From assembly GCF_007989625.1 (NCBI RefSeq), contig NZ_BJUK01000002.1, positions 1 to 64,000 of the forward strand: a stretch of 64,000 nt of DNA, written 5' to 3'. Source of the DNA: Bisbaumannia pacifica (GTDB lineage: Bacteria > Pseudomonadota > Gammaproteobacteria > Pseudomonadales > Halomonadaceae). Positions 8,484 to 15,711 of the stretch are shown piece after piece (the first letter of the stretch is position 1; every line of letters begins with the position of its first letter). The translations under genes were made by a program, and so were the position numbers. Under the pieces are notes generated by a model. That model was given only the letters and a program-made list of their open reading frames with translations, did not search any database and was not told where the DNA came from.

Positions 8484-9757
8484 CGCCAGCCATTCTCGCT
8501 TTCGTGGTGCTGCTGCTGATCGGCGCGCCGGTGGCCATCGTCATGGCCATGTCGGGGCTGGTGGGGGGCTTCACCCTGGGCGGTGAGCGCATGCTGGGCA
8601 TCATTGCCGATCGCATGTTCTCCGGCGTCTCCGGCTTCCTGCTGATCGCCGTGCCCTATTTCATCTTCACCGCCGAGCTGATGAATCAGGGCGGCCTGAC
8701 CCAGAAGCTGATCGCCTTCAACAACGCCCTCTTCGGCCGGGTGCGCGGGGCCCTGTCCCACGTCAATATCTCGGTCTCGGTGTTCTTCGCCGGCCTCACC
8801 GGCGCCGCCATCACCGACACGGTGGCGATCGGCAAGATCATGATCCCGGAGATGAAGAAGCAGGGCTACGACGCCGAATACGCCGCCGCCATCACCGCCT
8901 GCTCGTCGATCATCGGCCCGATCATCCCGCCCAGCGTGGTGATGGTGGTCTATGCCACCCTGCTGCGGGATATCTCGGTGATCGATCTGTTCGCCGGCGG
9001 CATCATCCCCGGCCTGCTGATGGCCCTGGCCCTGCTGCTGGTCAGCTTCTTCCTGGCCTGGAAGCGCGGCTACCCCAAGCAGGCGCCCACCCCGTTCAGG
9101 CTGGCGGTGGTCGCCTTCCTGGTGGCCCTGCCGGCCATGGTGGTGCCGCTGATCATCCTCGGCGGCATCCTCTCGGGGCTGACCACCATCACCGAGGCCT
9201 CCGGCTTCGCCGCGGTCTACGCCATCGTCATCGGCGTGGTCTTCTATCGCAACCTGACCTGGCAGAAGATCTGGCAGGCGCTGGTGGTCACGGTGCGCTT
9301 CTCCGGGGTGGTGTTCTTCCTGCTGGCCACCTCGGCGGTGCTGGGCTGGTTCGTGACCCGCTCCGGCATCGCCCGGGAAGCCGCCGGCCTGATCACCACC
9401 TTCAGCGACTCCGCCTTCCTGCAACTGATGCTGGTCTGCCTGCTGCTGATCCTGATCGGCACCGTGATGGACGTGCTGCCGGCCCTGGTGGTGGTGGCGC
9501 CGGTGCTGGTCCCGGCGATGATCCAACTGGGGTTCGACCCACTGCACTTCGCCATCCTGATGATCGTGGTGCTGAACGTCTCCAACGTGACACCGCCGGT
9601 GGGCATGACGCTGATGACCGCGGCGCGGATCGCTAACGTGCCCTATGAGCGGGCGATCATCGCCTCGCTGCCGTTCTATACCGCCTATCTCGCGGTGATC
9701 GTGCTGCTGGCCGCCTTCCCGGCGCTCTCCACCTGGATTCCCTCCCTGCTCGGCTAA
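8480..9757 (+). CDS. dctM: TRAP transporter large permease, DctM family
   Basis: Large membrane subunit of 425 residues, about 12 helices. It has the DctM pattern: VVLLLIGAPVAIVMAMSGLV at the N-terminus, AGLTGAAITDTVAIGKIMIP near residue 105, CSSIIGPIIPPSVVMVVYA, and NVSNVTPPVGMTLMTAARIA near the C-terminus. The ATG overlaps the dctQ stop by 4 nt. With DctP and DctQ it makes a Na+-coupled importer, and the enzyme genes follow 24 bp downstream on the same strand. Confidence 0.9.
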   Translation: MTPAILAFVVLLLIGAPVAIVMAMSGLVGGFTLGGERMLGIIADRMFSGVSGFLLIAVPYFIFTAELMNQGGLTQKLIAFNNALFGRVRGALSHVNISVSVFFAGLTGAAITDTVAIGKIMIPEMKKQGYDAEYAAAITACSSIIGPIIPPSVVMVVYATLLRDISVIDLFAGGIIPGLLMALALLLVSFFLAWKRGYPKQAPTPFRLAVVAFLVALPAMVVPLIILGGILSGLTTITEASGFAAVYAIVIGVVFYRNLTWQKIWQALVVTVRFSGVVFFLLATSAVLGWFVTRSGIAREAAGLITTFSDSAFLQLMLVCLLLILIGTVMDVLPALVVVAPVLVPAMIQLGFDPLHFAILMIVVLNVSNVTPPVGMTLMTAARIANVPYERAIIASLPFYTAYLAVIVLLAAFPALSTWIPSLLG

Positions 9758-9781
9758 TAAGGATAAGGACAAGGATTCGCC

Positions 9782-10816
9782 ATGAAGCTCTACTACCACC
9801 CCGACCAGGAGCGCCATGCGCCGCCCACCTTCCTGCTGCGCGGCGCCCCGGCCCCGTCGCCGGAGGGGCCCAAGCGCGCCGAGCTGCTGAGCCTCGGCCT
9901 GGCCCAGGCGGGGCTCTCGCTGAGCGCCCCGGCCAAGGCCGATACCCCGCGACTGCGCGAGCGGCTGGGGCGCATCCACAGCGACCGTTACCTCGACTTC
10001 CTCGAGACCATTCACGCCCGCTGGCAGGCGCTGCCCGGCGCCGCCGAACTGGTGGCGCCCAATGTGCACCCCTGCGGCGGCGGCCATCACTACCCGCGCC
10101 ATCCGGTGGGCCAGGCCGGCTGGCACCTGCACGACATGGCCTGCCCGATCGCCGCCGACAGCTTCCGCGGCATCCTGGCCAGCGCCGCCAGCGCCGAGGC
10201 CGCCGCCGAGGCGGTGCTGGGCGGTGAGCCGGCCGCCTATGCCCTGTGCCGGCCGCCGGGCCATCATGCCGGGCCGGAACGCGCCGGTGGCTTCTGCTTC
10301 CTCAATAACTCGGCCCTGGCCGCTACGGTGCTGCGCGAGCGCTTCGCCCGGGTGGCCATCGTCGACGTGGACCTGCACCACGGCAACGGCACCCAGGACA
10401 TCTTCTATGCCCGCGGCGACGTCTGGACCGGTTCGCTGCATGCCGACCCCACCGACTTCTACCCCTTCTTCTGGGGCGGGGCCGACGAGACCGGCGAGGG
10501 GGAGGGGCAGGGTGCCAACCTCAACCTACCGCTGCCGCTCGGCAGCGACGGCACGGTCTTCCTGGCCGCCCTGAAGCGGCTCTTGGCGGCGCTGGCCGAG
10601 TTCCGTCCCCAGGCCGTGGTGGTGGCCCTCGGCCTGGACGCCCACAAGGACGATCCCCTGGCCGGATTGAGCCTGGAGACCGAGGACTTCCGCGCCATCG
10701 GCGCGCGCCTGGCCGGCCTCGAGCTGCCCACGGTGCTGGTCCAGGAAGGGGGCTACCCCACCGAGTCCCTGGCCGACAACCTGCACGCCCTGATGGCGGG
10801 CTTTACCGCCGCCTGA
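9782..10816 (+). CDS. Histone deacetylase-fold amidohydrolase (acetylpolyamine amidohydrolase-like)
   Basis: A 344-residue enzyme of the HDAC/acetylpolyamine amidohydrolase superfamily, zinc hydrolases that remove acetyl groups from amines. Visible landmarks are YALCRPPGHHAG (catalytic His pair, near residue 155), GGFCFLNNSALAA, VAIVDVDLHHGNGTQDIFY (zinc Asp and His), and ALGLDAHKDDPL (zinc Asp). The C-terminus has VLVQEGGYPTESLADNL. The N-terminus (YYHPDQERHAPP) is like acetylpolyamine amidohydrolases rather than the class II group. It sits directly behind dctPQM, preceded by a purine-rich ribosome site. The real substrate could be an acetylpolyamine or another N-acyl amine. Confidence 0.85.
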   Translation: MKLYYHPDQERHAPPTFLLRGAPAPSPEGPKRAELLSLGLAQAGLSLSAPAKADTPRLRERLGRIHSDRYLDFLETIHARWQALPGAAELVAPNVHPCGGGHHYPRHPVGQAGWHLHDMACPIAADSFRGILASAASAEAAAEAVLGGEPAAYALCRPPGHHAGPERAGGFCFLNNSALAATVLRERFARVAIVDVDLHHGNGTQDIFYARGDVWTGSLHADPTDFYPFFWGGADETGEGEGQGANLNLPLPLGSDGTVFLAALKRLLAALAEFRPQAVVVALGLDAHKDDPLAGLSLETEDFRAIGARLAGLELPTVLVQEGGYPTESLADNLHALMAGFTAA

Positions 10817-10862
10817 ATCCTGGACTTTCGCGAGATCATCCAACTGAAAAGAGAGACACGCC

Positions 10863-11219
10863 ATGACCGTTAGCTATCACCACAGCAATGCCCGCATGAG
10901 CCAGATCACCGTGCACAACGGCACCGTCTACCTGGCCGGCCAGGTGCCCAGCGACCCCTCCGCCGAGATGCGCGGCCAGACCGAGCAGGTGCTGACCCGC
11001 ATCGACGAGCTGCTGGCCGAGGCCGGCACCTCCAAACAGCACCTGATCAGCGCCCAGATCTGGGTCACCAGCATGGCCGAGTTCGATGCCATGAACGCCG
11101 CCTGGGACGCCTGGGTGGTGCCGGGACGCCCGCCGGTCCGCGCCGCGGTGGAGGCCAAGCTGGCCAAGCCCGAGTGGAAGGTGGAGATCATGGTCACCGC
11201 CGCCCTGCCGGAGGCCTGA
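10863..11219 (+). CDS. RidA family enamine/imine deaminase
   Basis: RidA/YjgF-family protein, 118 residues, the normal trimer-forming size. It has the N-terminal SQITVHNGTVYLAGQVPSD, the central ISAQIWVTSMAEFDAMNAAW and the PPVRAAVEAKLA segment with the family's conserved arginine. RidA hydrolyses reactive enamine/imine intermediates made by PLP and oxidative enzymes. One base separates its stop from the next start, so it is in the same operon as a cyclodeaminase-family enzyme and an aminotransferase. Imine clean-up for that pathway is a sensible guess. Confidence 0.88.
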   Translation: MTVSYHHSNARMSQITVHNGTVYLAGQVPSDPSAEMRGQTEQVLTRIDELLAEAGTSKQHLISAQIWVTSMAEFDAMNAAWDAWVVPGRPPVRAAVEAKLAKPEWKVEIMVTAALPEA

Positions 11220-11220
11220 G

Positions 11221-12162
11221 ATGCGCATTATCAGCGCCGAGGAGGTCGCCCGGGCCCTGGACTGGCAGGCCCTGGTGGCTCGTCTGGAGAAGACCTTCGT
11301 CCAGGGGGTGGAGGCGCCGCCGCGCCACCACCACGCCATGCATCGCCCCGACGGCGAGGCCACCATGCTGCTGATGCCGGCCTGGGAAACCGCCGGCTAT
11401 ATCGGCGTCAAGATGGTCAACGTCTTCCCGCAGAATGCCGAGCACGGCCTGCCGGCCATCGCCGGGGTCTACCTGCTCAGCGAGGGCCGGCATGGTCGGC
11501 CGTTGGCCTGCCTCGACGGCAGCGAGCTGACCCGCCGGCGCACCGCCGCCGCCTCGGCCCTGGCGGCCCAGGCCCTGGCCCGGGACGACGCCGAGACCCT
11601 GCTGGTGGTGGGCACCGGCAAGCTGGCGCCCATGGTCATCGAGGCCCATGCCGCGGTGCGCCCCATCCAGCGGGTGCGGGTCTGGGGGCGCAATCCCGAC
11701 AAGGCCCGGGCCATCGCCGCCGACTACGCCGAGCGCTTCGATAGCGCCGCCGTGGAGGACCTCGAGAGTGCCTGCCGGGAGGCGGATATCGTCAGCTGCG
11801 TGACGCTTTCCAGCGAGCCGCTGATTCGCGGCGCCTGGCTCGCCCCGGGCAGCCACCTGGACCTGATCGGCGCCTTCCGTCCCAGCATGCGCGAGACCGA
11901 TGCCGACTGCCTGGCGCGCAGCGAGGTCTACGTGGACACCTACGCCGGGGCCAAGGGCGAGGCGGGGGATATCCTCCAAGCCATCGACGAGGGGGCCTTC
12001 GCTTTTGATTCCATTCGCGGCGAGTTGGCCGAGCTGCTGCGCGGCGACACGCCCGGACGCTCCTCGCCCGAGGCGATCACCCTCTTCAAGTCAGTGGGGG
12101 CGTCGCTGGAGGACCTGGCGGCGGCCATCGAGGTGTGGGAGCGCCAGGAGGGCGGGGCATGA
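11221..12162 (+). CDS. Ornithine cyclodeaminase / mu-crystallin family protein
   Basis: A 313-residue NAD(P)-dependent enzyme of the ornithine cyclodeaminase/mu-crystallin family. The Rossmann motif is TLLVVGTGKLAPMVIEAHAA near residue 125, with RVRVWGRNPDKA after the second strand; the substrate side shows KMVNVFPQNA and LDGSELTRRRTAAASALAA. Family members include ornithine cyclodeaminase, alanine dehydrogenase and delta1-pyrroline/piperideine-2-carboxylate reductase; sequence alone does not decide. With RidA and an aminotransferase, reduction of a cyclic imine is attractive. Its stop overlaps the next gene's ATG. Confidence 0.82.
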   Translation: MRIISAEEVARALDWQALVARLEKTFVQGVEAPPRHHHAMHRPDGEATMLLMPAWETAGYIGVKMVNVFPQNAEHGLPAIAGVYLLSEGRHGRPLACLDGSELTRRRTAAASALAAQALARDDAETLLVVGTGKLAPMVIEAHAAVRPIQRVRVWGRNPDKARAIAADYAERFDSAAVEDLESACREADIVSCVTLSSEPLIRGAWLAPGSHLDLIGAFRPSMRETDADCLARSEVYVDTYAGAKGEAGDILQAIDEGAFAFDSIRGELAELLRGDTPGRSSPEAITLFKSVGASLEDLAAAIEVWERQEGGA

Positions 12163-13274
12163 GTCCGGCCGTCGGGACGGGTTTCTTCTGGCACGAGCGC
12201 TGCTTCTGGCACGACGCCGGGGCCATCGGGGTCTTCTCGGCCCCGGGGGAGTTTCTGCAGCCCCAGTCCGCCTCGGAGAGCCCCGAGAGCAAACGCCGCC
12301 TGAAGAACCTGCTGGAGGTCTCCGGACTGATCGACGAGCTGGTGGTGCGCAAGGCCCTACCCGCCGACCGCCAGGCCCTGGAGCGCTTCCACACCGCCGC
12401 CTACCTGGATGCGCTGGAGGCGGGGGACGCGGCCCGCGGTGGCGATGGCGGCGATTGCGCCCCCTACACCCCCGGCAGCCTGGCCGCGGCGCGCCACTCG
12501 GCGGGGCTGGCCATGGCTGCCGTGGCAGCGGTGGCCCGGGGTGAGCTGGCCAACGCCTATGCCCTGTGTCGACCGCCCGGCCACCATGCCGAGGCGGATC
12601 GCGGCCGCGGCTTCTGCCTGCTGGGCAATATTCCCATCGCCGTGCACCAGACCCGCGCCACGGGGCCCTTGGGGCGGGTGGCCATCCTCGACTGGGACGT
12701 TCACCACGGCAACGGCCAGCAGTCGGCCTTCTACGCGGACCCCGAGACCCTGACGGTGTCGATCCACCAGGCCGCCAACTACCCGCTGGACAGCGGCGCC
12801 TTCGAGGAGCGCGGCGCAGGGGCGGGGCAGGGCGCCAACCTCAACCTGCCGCTGCCGCCGGGCTCGGGCCTGGGTGCCTACGATTACGCCATGCGTGAGC
12901 TGGTGCTGCCGGCCCTGGAGGCCTTCGCCCCGGAGTTGATCATCGTCGCCTGCGGCTATGACGCCGGCGCCAAGGATCCGCTGGGCAAGATGCTACTCAA
13001 CAGCGCCGCCTTCGCGGCCATGACCGCCCAGGTCAAGGCCCTGGCCGAGCGCGTCTGTGGCGGACGCCTGGTGATGATCCACGAAGGCGGCTACTCGGAA
13101 GGCTATGTGCCGCTGTGCGGCCATGCGGTGATCCAGACCCTGGCCGGCAGCCGCATCGCCGTGCCCGACCCCCAGAACGATGAGATCGCCGCCTGGGGCT
13201 ACCAGGCCCTGCAACCCCACCAGCGCGAGCTGATCGACGGCTGGCGGCGTAGGCTCGAAGGAGAGGCACGATGA
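12159..13274 (+). CDS. Class II histone deacetylase-like amidohydrolase
   Basis: A 371-residue HDAC-fold zinc hydrolase of the bacterial class II (HdaH-like) group. Landmarks are GFFWHERCFWHDAG at the N-terminus, KRRLKNLLEVSGL, YALCRPPGHHAEADRGRGFC, VAILDWDVHHGNGQQSAFY and IIVACGYDAGAKDPLGKMLL. The C-terminus has IHEGGYSEGYVPLCGHAVIQ. The ATG at 12159 overlaps the previous stop (ATGA); the frame opens earlier at 12135 without support. It is a close paralogue of the gene at 27371-28483 and the second deacetylase of this operon. Its stop overlaps a 31-codon ORF. Substrate is unknown; bacterial members accept acyl-amides. Confidence 0.86.
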   Translation: MSPAVGTGFFWHERCFWHDAGAIGVFSAPGEFLQPQSASESPESKRRLKNLLEVSGLIDELVVRKALPADRQALERFHTAAYLDALEAGDAARGGDGGDCAPYTPGSLAAARHSAGLAMAAVAAVARGELANAYALCRPPGHHAEADRGRGFCLLGNIPIAVHQTRATGPLGRVAILDWDVHHGNGQQSAFYADPETLTVSIHQAANYPLDSGAFEERGAGAGQGANLNLPLPPGSGLGAYDYAMRELVLPALEAFAPELIIVACGYDAGAKDPLGKMLLNSAAFAAMTAQVKALAERVCGGRLVMIHEGGYSEGYVPLCGHAVIQTLAGSRIAVPDPQNDEIAAWGYQALQPHQRELIDGWRRRLEGEAR

Positions 13275-13366
13275 CGCCCCCGCTGTATGATCGGGATGGT
13301 GGCACTTGTCAGCGGCTCGACGGCCGGCGCCGTCTCCCGGATCCTCGGAAAGGAGAGGCACGATGA
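13271..13366 (+). CDS. 31-codon ORF from a partial duplication of the aminotransferase start
   Basis: ATG at 13271 to TGA at 13364, overlapping the deacetylase stop by 4 nt and the aminotransferase start by 4 nt. The ribosome site and first ten codons (MTPPLYDRDG) repeat those of the aminotransferase 92 bp downstream (MTTPLYDRDG); most differences are silent. It may be a remnant of a duplicated gene that now couples translation. No function is claimed for the peptide. Confidence 0.45.
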   Translation: MTPPLYDRDGGTCQRLDGRRRLPDPRKGEAR

Positions 13367-14334
13367 CGACTCCGCTTTATGATAGGGACGGTTGGCTCTG
13401 GCTCGACGGCGACTGGCTGCCCTGGCGGGAGGCCCAGACCCATCTGCTGACCCATAGCCTGCACTACGGCATGGGTTGCTTCGAGGGAGTGCGCGCCTAC
13501 GCCGGCCCCGGCGGCACCCACCTGTTCCGGGTGGCGGAGCATACCCGGCGGCTGCTGGATAGCGCCCACGCCCTGGATATACCGTTATCTTGCAGCGCCG
13601 ACGAACTGATCCAGGCCCAGCGCCAGTGCCTGACCAAGAACGGCCTGAGCAACGCCTACCTCAAGCCCACCGTCTTCCTGGGCGCCGAGGGGCTGGGACT
13701 GCGCGCCAAGGGGCTCACCAGCCATGTGATGATCGCCGCCTGGGACCTGGGCGACTATATCTCACCCCAGGCGGCGCGCCTCGGGCTGCGCGCCCTGACC
13801 TCTTCCTGGGCTCGCCACCACGTCAATATCAGCCTGTGTCGAGCCAAGACCAACGGCCACTACGTCAATGCCATGCTGGCCCTCAATACCGCGGTCAAGG
13901 CGGGCTTCGACGAGGCCATCATGCTCGACCCGGAGGGCTATGTGGCCGAGGCCTCGGCGGCCAATGTCTTCCTGCTCCGCGACGGGGTGCTGCATACCCC
14001 GGAGGTCACCTCCTGCCTGCAGGGCATTACCCGCGACAGCGTGATTCGCCTGGCCCGCGAGGTGCTGGGGATGGAGGTGCGCGAACGGCGCATCACCCGC
14101 GACGAGCTCTACCTGGCCGACGAGGCCTTCCTCACCGGCACCGCCGCCGAGCTGCTGCCGCTGCGCGAACTCGATGGCCGCCATATCGGCGCCCGGGCCG
14201 GGGCGCCGGCGGTGGGCGAGCCCATCGCCGACGACTCGCTGACCGCCCGCCTGCAGGCGCTCTACCGGCGGGTGACCCGGGGCGAGCTCGCCCCGGAGCT
14301 CGCGGCCTTCCGCGACTGGTTGACCGCCGTTTAA
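13363..14334 (+). CDS. ilvE: Branched-chain amino acid aminotransferase-like (class IV PLP)
   Basis: Class IV PLP aminotransferase of 323 residues, similar to IlvE. It shows YGMGCFEGVRAYAGPGG near residue 36, AYLKPTVFLGAEGLG, the PLP lysine in LCRAKTNGHYVNAMLA, MLDPEGYVAEASAANVFLLR and GITRDSVIRLARE. The ATG at 13363 has AGGAG 8 nt upstream; the longer frame from 13306 runs into the duplicated leader. It is the last gene of the transporter/deacetylase operon, so it may transaminate the deacetylated product instead of, or besides, serving valine/leucine/isoleucine synthesis. Substrate preference is not readable from sequence. Confidence 0.82.
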   Translation: MTTPLYDRDGWLWLDGDWLPWREAQTHLLTHSLHYGMGCFEGVRAYAGPGGTHLFRVAEHTRRLLDSAHALDIPLSCSADELIQAQRQCLTKNGLSNAYLKPTVFLGAEGLGLRAKGLTSHVMIAAWDLGDYISPQAARLGLRALTSSWARHHVNISLCRAKTNGHYVNAMLALNTAVKAGFDEAIMLDPEGYVAEASAANVFLLRDGVLHTPEVTSCLQGITRDSVIRLAREVLGMEVRERRITRDELYLADEAFLTGTAAELLPLRELDGRHIGARAGAPAVGEPIADDSLTARLQALYRRVTRGELAPELAAFRDWLTAV

Positions 14335-14390
14335 GCCTTATCGCGGCATCTCTGGCATCATAAGCGCGAATTCAGGGCGTCGGAGGTGGC

Positions 14391-15347
14391 ATGGCGTGGG
14401 CGGTGTTACTGGTACTGCTGTCGGGGAGCTGGGGGGCACTCGCGCTGGAGTATCGGGCGGGGCGCCCCTGGGCATTGGCCTGGGGAGGAATCAGCCTGGT
14501 GATGCTAGGCCTGGCCCTCTGGGGCCGGCCCTGGGCGGCGGCGCTGGCCCAGGGTGGCCTGCATGCGGCGTTGCTCGCCTGGTGGTGGCACCTGCGCCCC
14601 TGCCTCGACGGAGACTGGCTGCCGGAGCTCGCCGAGCTGACCCATGGTCGGGTGGAGGGCGAGCGGCTGATCCTCGCGGGGGTGCGGGACTTCCGCTGGC
14701 AGGACCGCCATCGCGCCGAGCCGTGCTGGGAGACCCGCGACTACGACCTGGCGCGGCTCGCCTCGGTGGATCTGTTGCTCTCCAACTGGGGGCTGCCGAT
14801 GATCTCCCATGTGATGGTGTCCTTCGGCTTCGATGATGGCGAGGTCGTGACTTTCTCGGTGGAGATCCGCCGCGAGCGGGGCCAGGCCTTCTCGGAGCTG
14901 GCCGGCTTCTTCAAGCAGTACGAGCTGAGCATCGTCGCCGGCGACGAGCGCGACCTAGTGGGGGCCCGCGTGCGGCATCGGGACGAGCGGATGCGCCTCT
15001 ATCGCATCCAGATGTCGCTCAGGGCGCGGCGGGAACTGCTGCTGGCCTACGTGGAGGAGGCCAACGCGCTGCGCGAGCGGCCACGCTTCTATCACACCGT
15101 CACCGCCAACTGCTCGACCCTGGTCTACGCCATGATGCGGCGCATCGTCGACGGCCTGCCCCTGGATTATCGATTGCTGCTCACCGGGCGGCTGCCGGCC
15201 TATATCCACAAGGTCGGCGGCCTGGTGCCGAACCACTCCCTGGCCGAGCTCCAGGCCCGCGCCGATATCACCGAGGCGGCACGCACCGCCGGCGAGGCCC
15301 AGGACTTCTCCCGGCGCATCCGTCAGGGCGTGCCGGGGTGGGAATAA
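14391..15347 (+). CDS. DUF4105 (Lnb N-terminal-like) membrane protein
   Basis: A 318-residue protein with two or three N-terminal hydrophobic helices (residues 1-65) and a periplasmic DUF4105 domain, named for the N-terminal part of lacto-N-biosidase. Typical segments are VRDFRWQDRHRAEPCWETRD near residue 98, MISHVMVSFGFDDGEVVTFS, FFKQYELSIVAGDERDL and YHTVTANCSTLVYAMMRRIV. The Cys in NCSTL is probably catalytic in a papain-like arrangement. It starts 56 bp after the aminotransferase gene. Function is unknown. Confidence 0.8.
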   Translation: MAWAVLLVLLSGSWGALALEYRAGRPWALAWGGISLVMLGLALWGRPWAAALAQGGLHAALLAWWWHLRPCLDGDWLPELAELTHGRVEGERLILAGVRDFRWQDRHRAEPCWETRDYDLARLASVDLLLSNWGLPMISHVMVSFGFDDGEVVTFSVEIRRERGQAFSELAGFFKQYELSIVAGDERDLVGARVRHRDERMRLYRIQMSLRARRELLLAYVEEANALRERPRFYHTVTANCSTLVYAMMRRIVDGLPLDYRLLLTGRLPAYIHKVGGLVPNHSLAELQARADITEAARTAGEAQDFSRRIRQGVPGWE

Positions 15348-15349
15348 CC

Positions 15350-15381
15350 AAAAAAAACGCCGCCGACTCCCGTCGGTGGCG
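15350..15381 (-). terminator. Intrinsic terminator, minus strand
   Basis: Ten-bp stem CGCCACCGAC / GTCGGCGGCG (one G-U pair) with a GGGA loop, followed by eight U on the minus strand. It ends the CsrB-like RNA candidate and would also stop read-through from the HisC-like gene; on the plus strand no U tract follows. Confidence 0.85.
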
Positions 15382-15495
15382 TGGTGATCCTGGCCCTCCC
15401 TGGGCACCCTCCCGGTGCCGATGTTCCCTGCGGGGCCTCCTGACCCCTCGCGTCCCTGGCGTGGCGCTTGGCAGTGTCCCTTGCCGCCATTTCAC
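15350..15495 (-). ncRNA. CsrB/RsmZ-like CsrA-sequestering sRNA candidate
   Basis: A ~145-nt gene-free stretch that as minus-strand RNA carries eight GGA motifs (AGGGA, CAGGA, GGGAG). Several sit in hairpin loops: GGCA/TGCC around AGGGACAC, GGGGTC/GGCCCC around AGGA, GGCACC/GGTGCC around GGGAG, an alternative GCCC/GGGC around AGGGA, and the GGGA loop of the terminator. Repeated GGA in loops plus a strong terminator is the hallmark of CsrB, RsmY and RsmZ, which titrate CsrA/RsmA. The 5' end is not fixed; no clear promoter or UvrY/GacA box was found upstream, where a MITE-like repeat lies. Class assignment is inference from structure. Confidence 0.65.
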
Positions 15496-15548
15496 TCTAG
15501 TCGGCATAGATGACAATCGCATAACGATGTCATTAACGGTTGATGACG

Positions 15549-15711
15549 GCCAGACTTTGTTTGAAAAGTCGGCGAGCGATGGCCAGACAAGGCAAAAATC
15601 GGCGAAAAGACGGAGTTTACGGGCTGTAAATGAGTACTTTGATCGGACTCGCGCACGAGCCGATTTTTAACGCCGTATGGCCGAGCGCAGCCAGTTTTCA
15701 GGCACAGCCTA
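15549..15711. repeat. MITE-like element of about 160 bp
   Basis: Imperfect terminal inverted repeats: left TGTTTGAAAAGTCGGCGAGC, right GAGCGCAGCCAGTTTTCAGG. An internal part contains GTTTACGGGCTGTAAATGAG. It encodes no protein. The right end finishes in CTAG, which also supplies the TAG stop of the adjacent HisC-like gene. The same ends, without the middle, occur at 6586-6639. Confidence 0.6.

Noticed and set aside
8303-10441. A 712-codon minus-strand frame opposite dctM and the first deacetylase gene
   Set aside because: Same shadow effect; His/Gln/Gly-rich and without ribosome site.
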